Assembly: GCF_013364155.1 (NCBI RefSeq)
Contig: NZ_CP054916.1
Span: 8,648,001 to 8,712,000 of the forward strand
Direction: 5' to 3'
Source of the DNA: Streptomyces sp. NA02950
GTDB taxonomy: Bacteria; Actinomycetota; Actinomycetes; Streptomycetales; Streptomycetaceae
Length of the DNA: 64,000 nt
Below the pieces are notes generated by a model. It searched no databases and had not been told where the DNA came from. It saw only the letters and a list, made by a program, of their open reading frames with translations. Positions 50,880 through 60,259 of the stretch are shown here, one piece after another. A program made the position numbers and the translations under genes. Numbering within the stretch: position 1 is the first letter of the stretch; each line of letters starts with the position of its first letter.

Positions 50880-51524
50880 ATGGCCCCGATGCACCCGACA
50901 CCCGCAACACCCCCGCCCCAGGAGTTCTGGGACACCCTCTACGGCGGCGCCGACCGCCTCTCGAGCGGTGAGCCCAACCCCGTGCTGGCCCGTGAGACCA
51001 CCGGGCTGACCCCCGGCAGCGCCCTGGACCTCGGATGCGGCGAGGGCGGCGACGCCGTCTGGCTCGCCCGGCAGGGCTGGCACGTCACTGCCGTGGACAT
51101 CTCACAGGTGGCCCTCGACCGAGCCGCAGCCGACGCCGCGTCCGCGGGCGTCGGCGAACGGATCGACTGGCAGTGGCACGACCTGGCGGTGTCCTTCCCC
51201 GCCGGAGCCTTCGACCTGGTGTCCGCCCAGTTCTTCCACTCCTTCCTGGAACTTCCCCGTGAGCGCATCCTGCGCTCCGCCGCCGAGGCGGTGGCACCGG
51301 GCGGAGTGCTCCTCATCGGCGGACACGCGGGTCACCCCTCCTGGGAGCGGGACCCCGATCCGGGCGTCCACTTCCCCACCCCCGACGAGGTCCTGACCGC
51401 GCTCGACCTCCCGGTCGGACGGTGGGAGGTGCTGGTCAGCGAGGTGTACGAGCGGCAGCTGACCGGGCCCGACGGACAGCCCGCCACCCGGCCCGACAAC
51501 ACGCTGAAGCTGCAACGCAGTTGA
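50880..51524 (+). CDS. Class I SAM-dependent methyltransferase
   Basis: A 214-aa methyltransferase: motif I ALDLGCGEGGDAVWLARQGW, acidic end of strand 2 VTAVDISQVALDRA, motif IV FDLVSAQFFHSFLELPRERI, then GGVLLIGGHAGHPSW. The N-terminal EFWDTLYGGADRLSSGEPN resembles the SAM-dependent methyltransferase group related to TehB/thiopurine methyltransferases. Substrate unknown. Co-directional with the CPYC oxidoreductase. Confidence 0.9.
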   Translation: MAPMHPTPATPPPQEFWDTLYGGADRLSSGEPNPVLARETTGLTPGSALDLGCGEGGDAVWLARQGWHVTAVDISQVALDRAAADAASAGVGERIDWQWHDLAVSFPAGAFDLVSAQFFHSFLELPRERILRSAAEAVAPGGVLLIGGHAGHPSWERDPDPGVHFPTPDEVLTALDLPVGRWEVLVSEVYERQLTGPDGQPATRPDNTLKLQRS

Positions 51525-51540
51525 CACCAGGCGACCCGTC

Positions 51541-52620
51541 TCATGTCCGGTGGGGCCGGAACGCCCAGTCCACCCGCGGTTCGACCAGCGGACGGAAGAC
51601 CCGGCGCACCGGGGCGGTGCACAGCACGGTGATCATGGCCACGGCGGCCGCGGTGACCGTCAGCTCACCCAGCGGGGTGTGCGGCCACGGATGGTCGTAC
51701 CAGTCCCAGAAGCGGGACGCCTTGATGACAAAACCGTGCAGCAGATAAGCGTAGAGCGTGCCCGTCCCGAGCGCGGTGAACCACAGCGCCCGCCCCGGCA
51801 CCCAGGCCAGGAAACAGGCCGTCAGGGCGAGCGCCAGCAGGAACAGCGCGGGGGTGGTGAGCAGACCGGCCCAGCGCGGGACGTCCAGCCCGGTGGTGCT
51901 CGTGCGGTGGTAGAACCACTCCGGGTCGAACCACGGCGCCACCGCGTACGCCGCACACAGCGCGAAGGCGGCGAACGGCAGCGAGACCAGCCGGGCCGTG
52001 CGGGTGCGCAAACGCGCGAAGTGGCCGGGCCGCAGGGTGAGTCCGACCACGAAGAACGGCAGGAAGGCCAGCACCCGTTGCAGCGCCAGATCGCCACCGG
52101 AGTCCGGTGAGATCGAGGCGAGCGTGGCCACCGCCACTGAGATCGGCACCGGATGACGCAGCGCCAGCCACAGGGGGGTGGTGAGCCGCCAGATGAACAG
52201 CGCGGCCAGGAACCACATCACGTACCAGGGGTCCAGCAGGCTGAACGGTTCCCCCGGGTTGTCCAGCACCCACCGGGAGAAGAGGGTGTACGCCACCTCG
52301 AAGACGAGGTACGGCACCACCACACTGCTGATGAGCCGTCGCACCCGCCCGGGCGCGAGGTCGAAACTCCGCGAGAAATAGCCCGATATCAGCGCGAAGG
52401 CGGGCATGTGGAAGGCGTACACCGTGAGATAGACCGCGGTGGCGGCGCGGCTGCCGTAGGTGAGCGGTTCCCATGCGTGGCCACAGGCCACTAACACGAT
52501 CGTCAGGTACTTCGCGTTGTCGAAATACGGGTCGCGGGTTCTGGTTCCGGACGCGTCACCGCCCTTGGGCCGGGTGGCGGCCGGTGGTGGGGTCACTCGG
52601 GCGGTCGTGTCCTGTTGCAT
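51541..52620 (-). CDS. Acyltransferase 3 family membrane protein
   Basis: A 359-aa protein with about ten helices. Begins MQQDTTARVTPPPAATRPKG; the family signature follows as RDPYFDNAKYLTIVLVACGH (catalytic-type region NAK...GH), AFHMPAFALISGYFSRSFD (FHMPxF) and PWYVMWFLAALFIWR. Acyltransferase 3 proteins move acyl groups from CoA to sugars or glycans across the membrane. Target unknown. It is convergent with the methyltransferase and has no partner genes. Confidence 0.88.
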   Translation of the reverse strand: MQQDTTARVTPPPAATRPKGGDASGTRTRDPYFDNAKYLTIVLVACGHAWEPLTYGSRAATAVYLTVYAFHMPAFALISGYFSRSFDLAPGRVRRLISSVVVPYLVFEVAYTLFSRWVLDNPGEPFSLLDPWYVMWFLAALFIWRLTTPLWLALRHPVPISVAVATLASISPDSGGDLALQRVLAFLPFFVVGLTLRPGHFARLRTRTARLVSLPFAAFALCAAYAVAPWFDPEWFYHRTSTTGLDVPRWAGLLTTPALFLLALALTACFLAWVPGRALWFTALGTGTLYAYLLHGFVIKASRFWDWYDHPWPHTPLGELTVTAAAVAMITVLCTAPVRRVFRPLVEPRVDWAFRPHRT

Positions 52621-52696
52621 GTGTTTCCCGAACACCTTCGGTGGAGACGGCAAAGGGTCCCCTGCGCCTGCCCGGTTCGGCCCGGTCCATGCGGAA

Positions 52697-53392
52697 TCAG
52701 TGGTTCGGGAGCCGATCCAGCACGGTGACCTCCTCGTTCGCGGAGGCGAACAGCAGGGCGACGGCCAGGGCACCGGGGTCGGGGACGCCACGGGAGTGGT
52801 CGCCGGTGTAACTGGCGCGGCCGCGCCGGGCGCGCAGACCGCTGGTGGAGCGGGCGCCCCGGTGGGCGGCGACCGCGGCCAGGCGCAGGGCGGCCGCCGG
52901 GTCGGCGGTCGGCGGGCACTCGGCCAGTGCCTTCGCGGCCGGGACGAGGGCGTCCACCATCGTCTTGTCGCCGACGTCGGCCTCCCCGACGCGCTGGATC
53001 GCGGCCACTCCGGCGGCGGTCCCGGTAGCCAGGGCCGCGGTGCCGGGCAGCGCGGGGGAGGCGTCGTACAGCGCGTCGGCGAGCTCCTGGAACAGCAGCC
53101 CGAACAGCGGGCCGCTGGTGCCGCCGACATCGTCGAGGAAGACCCGTGCGGCGGCGGCGAGCGGTGCCGCCGGACCGTCGTCGGCGGACCGCGGAGTGGC
53201 CGTCAGGGCGTCCAGGGCGCGGCGGACGCCGTCCATACCGGTGGCCAGGTTGGCGCCGAAGTCACCGTCGCCCGCCTGCTGGTCGAGTGCGGTCAGCTCG
53301 GGTTCGACGGAGCGTACGGTGGCGGCGAAGCGGGCCAGCCACGCCGCGACGCTGTCACGGGTGAGGGCGTTCGGGCCGGGGCTGTCGGACAT
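52697..53392 (-). CDS. dhaL: Dihydroxyacetone kinase subunit L (DhaL)
   Basis: A 231-aa DhaL: ADP/Mg binding ALDQQAGDGDFGANLATGMD (GDGD), GGTSGPLFGLLFQELADAL, VGDKTMVDALVPAAKALAEC and ARRGRASYTGDHSRGVPDPG, all in family order. DhaL holds ADP permanently as a cofactor in PTS-type systems, or binds ATP in two-subunit ATP-dependent kinases. No dhaM is present, so an ATP-dependent two-subunit kinase is more likely. Downstream of dhaK by 96 bp. Confidence 0.92.
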   Translation of the reverse strand: MSDSPGPNALTRDSVAAWLARFAATVRSVEPELTALDQQAGDGDFGANLATGMDGVRRALDALTATPRSADDGPAAPLAAAARVFLDDVGGTSGPLFGLLFQELADALYDASPALPGTAALATGTAAGVAAIQRVGEADVGDKTMVDALVPAAKALAECPPTADPAAALRLAAVAAHRGARSTSGLRARRGRASYTGDHSRGVPDPGALAVALLFASANEEVTVLDRLPNH

Positions 53393-53488
53393 ACGGGGAC
53401 TCCTCGGGGCGGTCGTGGGGAGGACGGAGCACGGTGTCCTGACGTGGCATCACCGTGCGGACACACGCTCACACGAGGTGGCGACGGG

Positions 53489-54487
53489 TCACAGCGGCCA
53501 GGCCGGGGTGCGGGCGGGGGCGTCCCACAGCCGCAGGGTCTCCGCGTCGGAGGTGAGCAGGGTCAGGGAGAAGCCGCGCATGTCGAGGGCGCTGACGAAG
53601 GTGCCGGTCAGCGAGCGGTCCAGGGCGACGTCCCGGGTGTCGAGGGCCTTGGCGAGGGCGTGGCGGATCCCGTACAGCTCCAGGGAGGTCACCGACCCGA
53701 GCCCGTTGACGAGCGCGAGCACCCGGGAGCGCGAGCCGTCGGGAAGCGCGGCGAGCAGCTGGTCGGTCATGGTCTCCACCAGCTTGCCGAGTGGTGCGTG
53801 CGGAGTGGTGCCCTCGGCGCGTTCGCCGTGGATGCCCACCCCGAATTCCAGGACGCCCTCGGGCAGACCGAAGGCCGGGGCGCCGGAGGCGGGCGTGGTG
53901 TGCGCGGCCGCCGCCACGGCCAGACTGCGGGCCCGGCGGGTCAGCTCGGTGCCGAGGGCCGCCAGCTCGTCCAGCCCGCGCCCCTCGTCGGCGGCGGCGC
54001 CGAGGATCTTCTCGACGAGCAGGGTGGCTCCGGTGCCGCGGCGGCCGACCGCGATGTCGTCGGAGTCGGTGGCGAGGTCGTCGTCGATCAGGACGCGGGC
54101 GCAGGGGATCCCCTCGTGGTGCAGGCGTTCGGCGGCGATGCCGAAGTTGATGCGGTCGCCGGTGTAGTTCTTGACGATGTGCAGAACACCGCCGGGCCCG
54201 GCCACGGCGCGGCTGGCCTCGAAGATCTGCCGGTTGTGCGGTGAGGCGAAGATCCGGCCGGGGCAGGAGGCGTCCAGCATCCCCGCGCCGAGGAAACCGG
54301 AGTGCAGCGGCTCATGGCCGGAACCGCCCCCGGACACCAGACCGACACGGCGGGTGGGCGCGGTGTGGCGGGCGCGGAGGTAGCCGTGGTCGGGGTGGAA
54401 TTCGACGAGTTCGGCGTGGGCGGCGGCGAAGCCCGCGAGCGCGTCGGGAACGAGGGACTCGGGCGAGTCACGGAAGTACTGGGGCAT
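53489..54487 (-). CDS. dhaK: Dihydroxyacetone kinase subunit K (DhaK)
   Basis: A 332-aa DhaK: LVSGGGSGHEPLHSGFLGAG, VLHIVKNYTGDRINFGIAAE, DDLATDSDDIAVGRRGTGAT and FGVGIHGERA, where the His forms the covalent hemiaminal with the ketone substrate. It phosphorylates dihydroxyacetone or, in related actinobacterial systems, erythrulose isomers. Neighbouring SDR, polyol-type permease relic and FGGY kinase favour a sugar-alcohol pathway; the substrate itself is inference. Confidence 0.92.
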   Translation of the reverse strand: MPQYFRDSPESLVPDALAGFAAAHAELVEFHPDHGYLRARHTAPTRRVGLVSGGGSGHEPLHSGFLGAGMLDASCPGRIFASPHNRQIFEASRAVAGPGGVLHIVKNYTGDRINFGIAAERLHHEGIPCARVLIDDDLATDSDDIAVGRRGTGATLLVEKILGAAADEGRGLDELAALGTELTRRARSLAVAAAAHTTPASGAPAFGLPEGVLEFGVGIHGERAEGTTPHAPLGKLVETMTDQLLAALPDGSRSRVLALVNGLGSVTSLELYGIRHALAKALDTRDVALDRSLTGTFVSALDMRGFSLTLLTSDAETLRLWDAPARTPAWPL

Positions 54488-54825
54488 GAACGCGGCTCCC
54501 TGGGCGAGTGGGGGGACGGGGTGGACTCGGTGGTCGTGCGCCGGACCCGGCGATGCGGTGCCTCAGCCAACGATGGTCGCCGCGACACGGCGGCAGGGTG
54601 CTCAGGCTGGACAGCAGCGCGACCCCAACGGCGTACTGTCATACGCCGGTCGTGTGCTTTCCGTACTGCTCCGACGCGCCCGCCGGTCCTGGTCCGAAGG
54701 GAGCAACGGGGGGGGGGCGATCCGCGGCCGGGATCGGGGGTACCGGATCCAAGCCGCGGATGCGGACGCGCGGAGATGCGAGCATGCGTACGGCAGATGA
54801 TCGTCCGCGTGAGCAGGGAGCCAGG
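54488..54825. other. 338-bp divergent control region with palindrome
   Basis: Between dhaK and the SDR. CGGCGTA-ctgtca-TACGCCG at 54629-54648 is a clean 7-bp-arm palindrome and the best operator candidate. A G-run (54708-54716) lies further right. No gene found. Confidence 0.55.
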
Positions 54826-55623
54826 GTGACGGAGAAGAGGACCGGGAACGACCGGGGCGCCGGAGGCGCCGACGCCCCGCTGGCGGGGTGCGCCGTGCTG
54901 GTGACCGGCGCCTCCAGCGGGATAGGGGCGGCCACCGCCCGTTCGCTGGCCCGGCAGGGCGCCGAGCTGGCGCTGGTCGCCCGCCGCACCGACCGGCTCG
55001 AGGAACTCGCGTCCGGCATCCGGGAGCGGGGCCGTTCCTGTGTCGCCCTCACCGCCGATCTGCGGGACCCGGCACAGGCCCGCCAGGCCGTCGAGGACGC
55101 CGCGGAGCGCTTCGGCCGACTGGATGTGCTGGTGAACAGCGTGGGGTTCGTGGCCACCGGTGATATCGAGGAGGGCGATCCGGACACCTGGGAGCGGATG
55201 CTCGACCTCAACGTCAAGGCGGTGCTGCACACCTCGCAGAAGGCCCTGCCGCATCTGCTGCGGGCGGCGGAGGAGGGCCCGCGCGGAGTGGCCGACCTGG
55301 TGAGCGTGAGCTCGGTGGCCGGCCGGGTCGCGCGGCCCCACAACGCCGTCTACTCGGCCACCAAACACGCCGTGGTCGCCTTCAGCGAGGCCCTGCGGCA
55401 GGAGGTGACCGCACGGGGTGTGCGGGTGGGGGTGGTCGAACCGGGCATGACCGCCACGGAGATGACGGCCGACCCCACCACCGGGGCGGTGGCCCGTGGT
55501 ATGCCCCGGGAGCTGTGGCTCCAGGCCGAGGACATCGCGCGGTCGATCACCTTCATGGTCACCCAGCCGCCGCATGCCGCGATCAACGAGATCCTGGTGC
55601 GGCCGACGGCTCAGTCGCACTGA
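54826..55623 (+). CDS. Short-chain dehydrogenase/reductase
   Basis: A 265-aa classical SDR from GTG: cofactor loop VLVTGASSGIGAATARSLAR, RRTDRLEELASGIRERG (Arg at the NADP-type position), NSVGF (in place of NNAG), catalytic Ser in LVSVSSVAGRVARPHNAV and YSATKHA (Tyr-x3-Lys). NADP-dependent oxidation of an alcohol is likely; the substrate is unknown. Divergent from dhaKL and probably part of the same polyol module. The stop overlaps the opposite permease relic by 41 bp. Confidence 0.9.
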   Translation: MTEKRTGNDRGAGGADAPLAGCAVLVTGASSGIGAATARSLARQGAELALVARRTDRLEELASGIRERGRSCVALTADLRDPAQARQAVEDAAERFGRLDVLVNSVGFVATGDIEEGDPDTWERMLDLNVKAVLHTSQKALPHLLRAAEEGPRGVADLVSVSSVAGRVARPHNAVYSATKHAVVAFSEALRQEVTARGVRVGVVEPGMTATEMTADPTTGAVARGMPRELWLQAEDIARSITFMVTQPPHAAINEILVRPTAQSH

Positions 55624-56517
55624 CCAGCGAGGAGGGTGCCGAGGCGGTGGCCTCCGCCCCGGTCCCGCCGGGGGCCGCCGGATCGTCGTCGGGCAGCCGC
55701 AGGAAGAGGGCTTGCACCGTGCTGACCACAGAGAGCCCCGCGAAGATCCACATGACCCCGGCGACCCCGAGCGGCCCGATCGCCAGCCCCACGATGGCCG
55801 GGCCGATGAAGGTACTCAGCCCCGCCCCGAGGTTGAGCACGGACATCGCGGCGCCCTTGTGCTCCGGGGACAGCGACGGCATCAGCGTGGACAGCGGAAC
55901 GTATCCGGCGAGCGTGGCGCCGTAGACCACTCCGACGGTCACGGCCACCCACACCTCGGCGCCCGCGGCCAGCGGGACGTAGTACAGCAGCAGGGTGCTG
56001 ACCGCGCAGCCGGGACCACCGCGGTACGCGACGGTCCGCCGTCGGCCGAGCCGGTCGCCGATCACCCCGAACAGCAGGTTCCAGACGATGTTGCTCATGA
56101 ACATCGCGCTGAGGACGGTGAGCCAGGAACCCATCGACAGCCCGACGGTGTCGGTGAAGAACAGCGGGAGGAAGACGAGGAAGCCGAACTCGGGAGCGGT
56201 GTTGATGGCCCGCACCACACCCCCGATCCCGATCTTCGGCTGCTGCCAGATGATGGTGACGCTCTTGAGGAGGGTGGCGACCGGGCGGCCCTCGGCGACC
56301 CGCAGATCGCCGTGTGGTTCGCGGACACGGAGCAGCGCCGTCAGCCCTCCGGCGAGGACCAGCACGAGCGACAGCCAGAGCGTGGTGTACTCGCCGACCA
56401 CCGGGATGGTGGCTTTGGCGAACAGCGAGCCCAGGGTGGGCAGTCCACCGGTGAAGGCGAACCAGAACTGGATCCGCAGGTCTTGGGGAGGGATCGCGCG
56501 TGGTGCGTCGATACGGT
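55583..56517 (-). pseudogene. N-terminally truncated polyol-permease (MFS) relic
   Basis: An open frame without a start before 56517 reads LRIQFWFAFTGGLPTLGSLF then AKATIPVVGEYTTLWLSLVL, then VGLSMGSWLTVLSAMFMSN and VLNLGAGLSTFIGPAIVGLA. The order fits helices 5 to 12 of the ribitol/arabinitol (RbtT/DalT-type) permeases; helices 1 to 4 are missing. A GTG at 56401 could give a 272-aa protein, but it would lack half the transporter. Probably inactive. Convergent with the SDR. Confidence 0.65.
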
Positions 56518-56877
56518 CTCATCATCTGTCGAGTGACCAGTAACGGCCGCGGTGTTAATTTTCTCTGGCCGTTGCGCTCATCAGGTGACGGATACCGTCC
56601 CGGGGATCACCCGAACGCCGTACGGCGGCGGGTGGAACCACGGTCGGCCGCACCCCGCGGCGGTATGCGTGCCAGATGGTGCACACCGGATGCCACCATC
56701 CGTAAGCCGCAGCGCTGACCTGCGTAAACCTTCGGTGCACCCCTTCGCCGACAGCCGTATGGCGAGGCGTCAGTGAGGCGGTGGAGGTACGCCACGGTGG
56801 CGTAGCCCGGTGTTCCGCGGGCCCGCCGTACGGCCCACGGCACGGGCCGTGCGGGTGCTCGACCTGCCCCGCCTCGG
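56518..56877. other. 360-bp non-coding region
   Basis: No gene. An inverted AACGGCC/GGCCGTT pair flanks a short AT-rich stretch (56542-56573) next to the broken end of the permease, possibly a rearrangement scar. Nothing else can be supported. Confidence 0.4.
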
Positions 56878-58941
56878 ATGACAGCGTGTGCCGACATGGA
56901 GCACAGCCCTGGACCGCAAAACGTGCGCGCGAGGCTGCTGCTGGCCAGCGCCACCATGCTCTTCGTCGAGCTGGCGCTGATCCGGTGGACCGGCGCCAAT
57001 ATCGTCCATCTGAGCTATTTCTCGAACTTCATCCTCTTGGGCTCGTTCCTCGGGATCGGCCTGGGATTCCTCATCCCCGCCGGCCGCGGGCAGTGGCTCA
57101 CCCGCTGGGCGCCCATTCCCCTGGCCGTCCTGGTCGTCCTGGTACGGGAGTTCCCCGTCCAGGTGCGGCAGAGCAGCGGTGAGGTCATCTACTTCACGGC
57201 CGTGAAAACCACCGGACTGCCCCAGTGGGTGACGCTGCCCGTCCTGTTCGGACTGACCGCGCTCATCATGATGGCGATCGGAAAGATGACCGCGGACCTG
57301 TTCCGCCGTCTGCCGTCACTGGAGGCGTACCGCTTCGACCTCCTGGGTTCCCTCACCGGGTCGGTGTCCTTCGCGCTGCTGTCCTGGCTGCGCGCGCCAT
57401 CGGTGGTGTGGGGAGTGATCGCCGCGGTGGCACTGCTCGTACTGGGCGGCCGCCGCAACACCATCCGGTACACGATCCCGCTCGGAGTGATGGTGGCGGT
57501 CCTCGCCCTGGAGACGGTGGCGAGCGGTATCTCCTGGTCCCCGTACTACAAGATCGAGACCAAACGCTCGACCTCGTCCGCCCGGGACTACAACATCGCC
57601 GCCAACGGGGTGCCGCACCAGAGCATCGCGCCGTTGAAGGAGCTGACCAAGCCGGGTTCACCGTACGACCAGCCCTACCGCGAGACACCGCGCAACTCCC
57701 ACCGCAACGTCCTGGTCATCGGGGCGGGCAACGGCAATGACGTGGCTCTCGCCCTCGCCCACGGAGCCAAGCGCGTGGACGCCGTGGAAATCGACCCCCG
57801 GTTGCAGGAGATCGGTGCCTCGCTGCATCCCGCCCGCCCGTACGACAATCCCCGGGTGCACGTCCACATCAACGACGGCCGGGCCTTCCTGGAGCAGACG
57901 AAGACCCGCTACGACCTGATCGTGCTAGCCCTCCCGGACTCCCTGACACTGGTGTCGGGCGCCAGCAATCTGCGCCTCGAAAGCTATCTGTTCACCCGTC
58001 AGGCATTCGAGGCGGCACACCGCCACCTCGCTCCCGGCGGTGCGTTCGCCATGTACAACTACTACCGGCAGAACTGGCTCATCGACCGGTTCGGATCCAC
58101 CCTCACCTCCGTCTTCGGCCACGGGCCCTGTATCACCCACTACGGCAACAAGCGGGCCGCGATCATGGTGGCGGGCGTCACCGCGCACGACCAGTCCTGC
58201 ACCGGCTCGACGTGGCAGCCCGCCGGCAAGGTGCCCACCGCCGCCACTGACGACCACCCGTTCCCCTATCTGCTGCACCGCACCATCCCCAGCCTCTACA
58301 TCGGTGTGCTGGGCGCGATCCTGCTGGTGACCCTGCTGTCGGTACGGATGACCGGTGTCCGTATCCGGCGCACCGCCGGCTACGCCGACATGTTCCTGCT
58401 CGGGGCCGCCTTCATGCTCCTCGAGACCAAGAACGTGATCGGCTTCGCGCTCTACTTCGGCACCACCTGGCTGGTCAACGCCATGGTGTTCGCGGGTGTG
58501 CTGGTCGCCGTCCTCTGCGCGGTGGAAGTGCGGCGCCGGATGCGCCGGATCAACCAGCTCGCCCTGCAACTGCTGCTCTTCACCACCCTGGCCATCGCCT
58601 GGCTGATCCCGACCGACTGGGTGCTCGGGTTGCCGTTCGCGGGACGTCTCGCCGCCGCGATCGCCCTGGCCTTCGCGCCCATCTTCTGCGCCAACCTCAT
58701 CTTCTCCGACCGGCTGGCCGCGGCCTCCGATCCCACGGCGGCCTTCGGGGCCAATCTGCTGGGCGCCCTCACCGGCGGCGCCCTGGAGTACCTGGCCCTC
58801 GTCACGGGCTATCAGGCCCTGCTGCTGGTGGTGGCCGTGCTCTACGCGGGCGCCGGCATCGCCATGCGGTTCACCCGTCCTGGTTCCCCCGAGACCCCGG
58901 TCCAGGAGCCGATCACCGTGCAGGCGGCGCCGCGCACCTGA
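56878..58941 (+). CDS. Membrane protein with spermidine-synthase-like domain
   Basis: A 687-aa protein. About seven N-terminal helices (residues 20-210, ALIRWTGANIVHLSYFSNFI). A soluble middle of about 230 residues has a Rossmann methyltransferase/spermidine-synthase fold (VLVIGAGNGNDVALALAHGA, VDAVEIDPRLQEIGASLH, VHINDGRAFLEQTKTRYDLI). Six to seven C-terminal helices follow, with GAAFMLLETKNVIGFALYFG. The SpeE-type membrane proteins are widespread and mostly uncharacterised; the aminopropyl-transfer Asp residues are not all evident. The ATG at 56896 (MEHSPGPQN) is an alternative start. Confidence 0.85.
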   Translation: MTACADMEHSPGPQNVRARLLLASATMLFVELALIRWTGANIVHLSYFSNFILLGSFLGIGLGFLIPAGRGQWLTRWAPIPLAVLVVLVREFPVQVRQSSGEVIYFTAVKTTGLPQWVTLPVLFGLTALIMMAIGKMTADLFRRLPSLEAYRFDLLGSLTGSVSFALLSWLRAPSVVWGVIAAVALLVLGGRRNTIRYTIPLGVMVAVLALETVASGISWSPYYKIETKRSTSSARDYNIAANGVPHQSIAPLKELTKPGSPYDQPYRETPRNSHRNVLVIGAGNGNDVALALAHGAKRVDAVEIDPRLQEIGASLHPARPYDNPRVHVHINDGRAFLEQTKTRYDLIVLALPDSLTLVSGASNLRLESYLFTRQAFEAAHRHLAPGGAFAMYNYYRQNWLIDRFGSTLTSVFGHGPCITHYGNKRAAIMVAGVTAHDQSCTGSTWQPAGKVPTAATDDHPFPYLLHRTIPSLYIGVLGAILLVTLLSVRMTGVRIRRTAGYADMFLLGAAFMLLETKNVIGFALYFGTTWLVNAMVFAGVLVAVLCAVEVRRRMRRINQLALQLLLFTTLAIAWLIPTDWVLGLPFAGRLAAAIALAFAPIFCANLIFSDRLAAASDPTAAFGANLLGALTGGALEYLALVTGYQALLLVVAVLYAGAGIAMRFTRPGSPETPVQEPITVQAAPRT

Positions 58942-58981
58942 TGCCCCGCCACCGACCCCGTACGCCACTGCGCACCCCGCC

Positions 58982-59017
58982 GCCCCCGTGCCCCGGAACA
59001 CTCCGGGACACGGGGGC
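58982..59017. terminator. Bidirectional hairpin
   Basis: GCCCCCGTGCCCCGGA pairs with TCCGGGACACGGGGGC around a 4-nt loop (one mismatch), between convergent genes. Confidence 0.8.
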
Positions 59018-59054
59018 GGTCCCCGTGGGGCCACGGGTCACTTGTACATACGGG

Positions 59055-60152
59055 TCACTCGTACATGATGTAGTCCGGCCGCGGCCGCAGGGCCAGCACC
59101 TCCTTGGGGGTCATCAGCCGACTGCCCTCGGTGTCCTCGTCGTAGAAGAGCTTGAAACCGGTGCGCAGGCCCTCCGGCTGGTCCTTGACGAGCTTGTGCC
59201 AGGTGCTCCGCTTCATCCCGGGCGACCCGATCCCGTCCGCGCTCTTGATCACCACCACGCCGGGCTGCGGGCGCAGCGCGGACTGGTCGCGTACGACGGA
59301 GACGGCCACCTGGTGGTAGACCAGCGGTTTCTGCGGCAGATCGTGCTCCGACACCAGCTTCGACAGATAGCGCGCCACCTCGGTCAGCTCCTTGCCGGTG
59401 GTGTGGCCGTAAGCGTCTCCCGGTACCTCGCCGGGGCCCATGTCCCACTCCGGATCCAGCGCTATGCCCACATCGGGGTGGACGAGCCAGCTGCGCAGGG
59501 CCTTGACCTCGTCCAGGGCGGAGGCCCGGCCCGGCTGGATGTTCAGCAGCAACAAGGCGTGATGGCGCCGGGCGGCCTGGTGGAAGCGGCGGATCGTGGT
59601 GGCGGGCGTCCGCGAGCGGTAGGTGCCGTCCGGGCCCGCGCTGCTGTTGGCGACGGTGGCGAGGAGTTCGAGCACGGGCTGCGGTTCCCGCCCCGCGGCG
59701 TAGGACCGTGCCCTCTTCTCGATCTCGGCGACCCGGTCGTCGAGATCGCCGGTGCCCAGGCGGCCGAGCGCCGCCGCGCCGGGCAGTCCGCAGTAGCCCA
59801 CCAGCCGGTACCGCGACAGCTCCCGGCCACCGCGGGGGAGCTGGGGGCGGCGCTCGGCCGGACGGGTCGGGGCGTTGCGGCCGGACCCCGACGGCGGGCG
59901 CTTGGCACCTCTGGAAGGCCCCGGGGACGTGGACGGCCGGGCGGGCGCCGAACCCTTCGCGGGTGCGTCCGAGCCGACTGTCCTGCCTTGCTCGCCGCAT
60001 CCGGCGACCAGGCCGAGACCGGCCGCCGCCGTCGCCGTGAGCAGTCCGCGCCGGGTGGGCGACGGCACCCCGGGACGGCCCGCACCGTCCCCGGGCCGAC
60101 GGGCTGACGCATCGCCATCCGGTGTGGTCTTCCCCGATGTGCTGTGAGCCAC
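59055..60152 (-). CDS. Lipoprotein of unknown function
   Basis: A 365-aa protein: basic head with PTRRGLLTATAAAGLGLVAG and Cys52-type lipobox (VAGC), the RR pair allowing Tat export. After a Ser/Pro linker a domain of about 260 residues follows: SRYRLVGYCGLPGAAALGRL, PQPVLELLATVANSSAG, LVHPDVGIALDPEWDMGP, VYHQVAVSVVRDQSALRPQP, TGFKLFYDEDTEGSRLMTPK. The repeated strand-loop pattern with conserved acids (DPEWDMG) suggests a TIM-barrel hydrolase-like fold. I do not recognise a named family. Extracytoplasmic. Confidence 0.7.
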   Translation of the reverse strand: MAHSTSGKTTPDGDASARRPGDGAGRPGVPSPTRRGLLTATAAAGLGLVAGCGEQGRTVGSDAPAKGSAPARPSTSPGPSRGAKRPPSGSGRNAPTRPAERRPQLPRGGRELSRYRLVGYCGLPGAAALGRLGTGDLDDRVAEIEKRARSYAAGREPQPVLELLATVANSSAGPDGTYRSRTPATTIRRFHQAARRHHALLLLNIQPGRASALDEVKALRSWLVHPDVGIALDPEWDMGPGEVPGDAYGHTTGKELTEVARYLSKLVSEHDLPQKPLVYHQVAVSVVRDQSALRPQPGVVVIKSADGIGSPGMKRSTWHKLVKDQPEGLRTGFKLFYDEDTEGSRLMTPKEVLALRPRPDYIMYE

Positions 60153-60259
60153 GTTCCCTCCGTCCGCGGTGCCCGGCCGACGCCGGACACCGGTCTGTTC
60201 TGCGGGCCGATGGGGCTGTCCGTGCCCTCGAGCCTCTCCGGAAGGGCCGGAGGTGAAAC

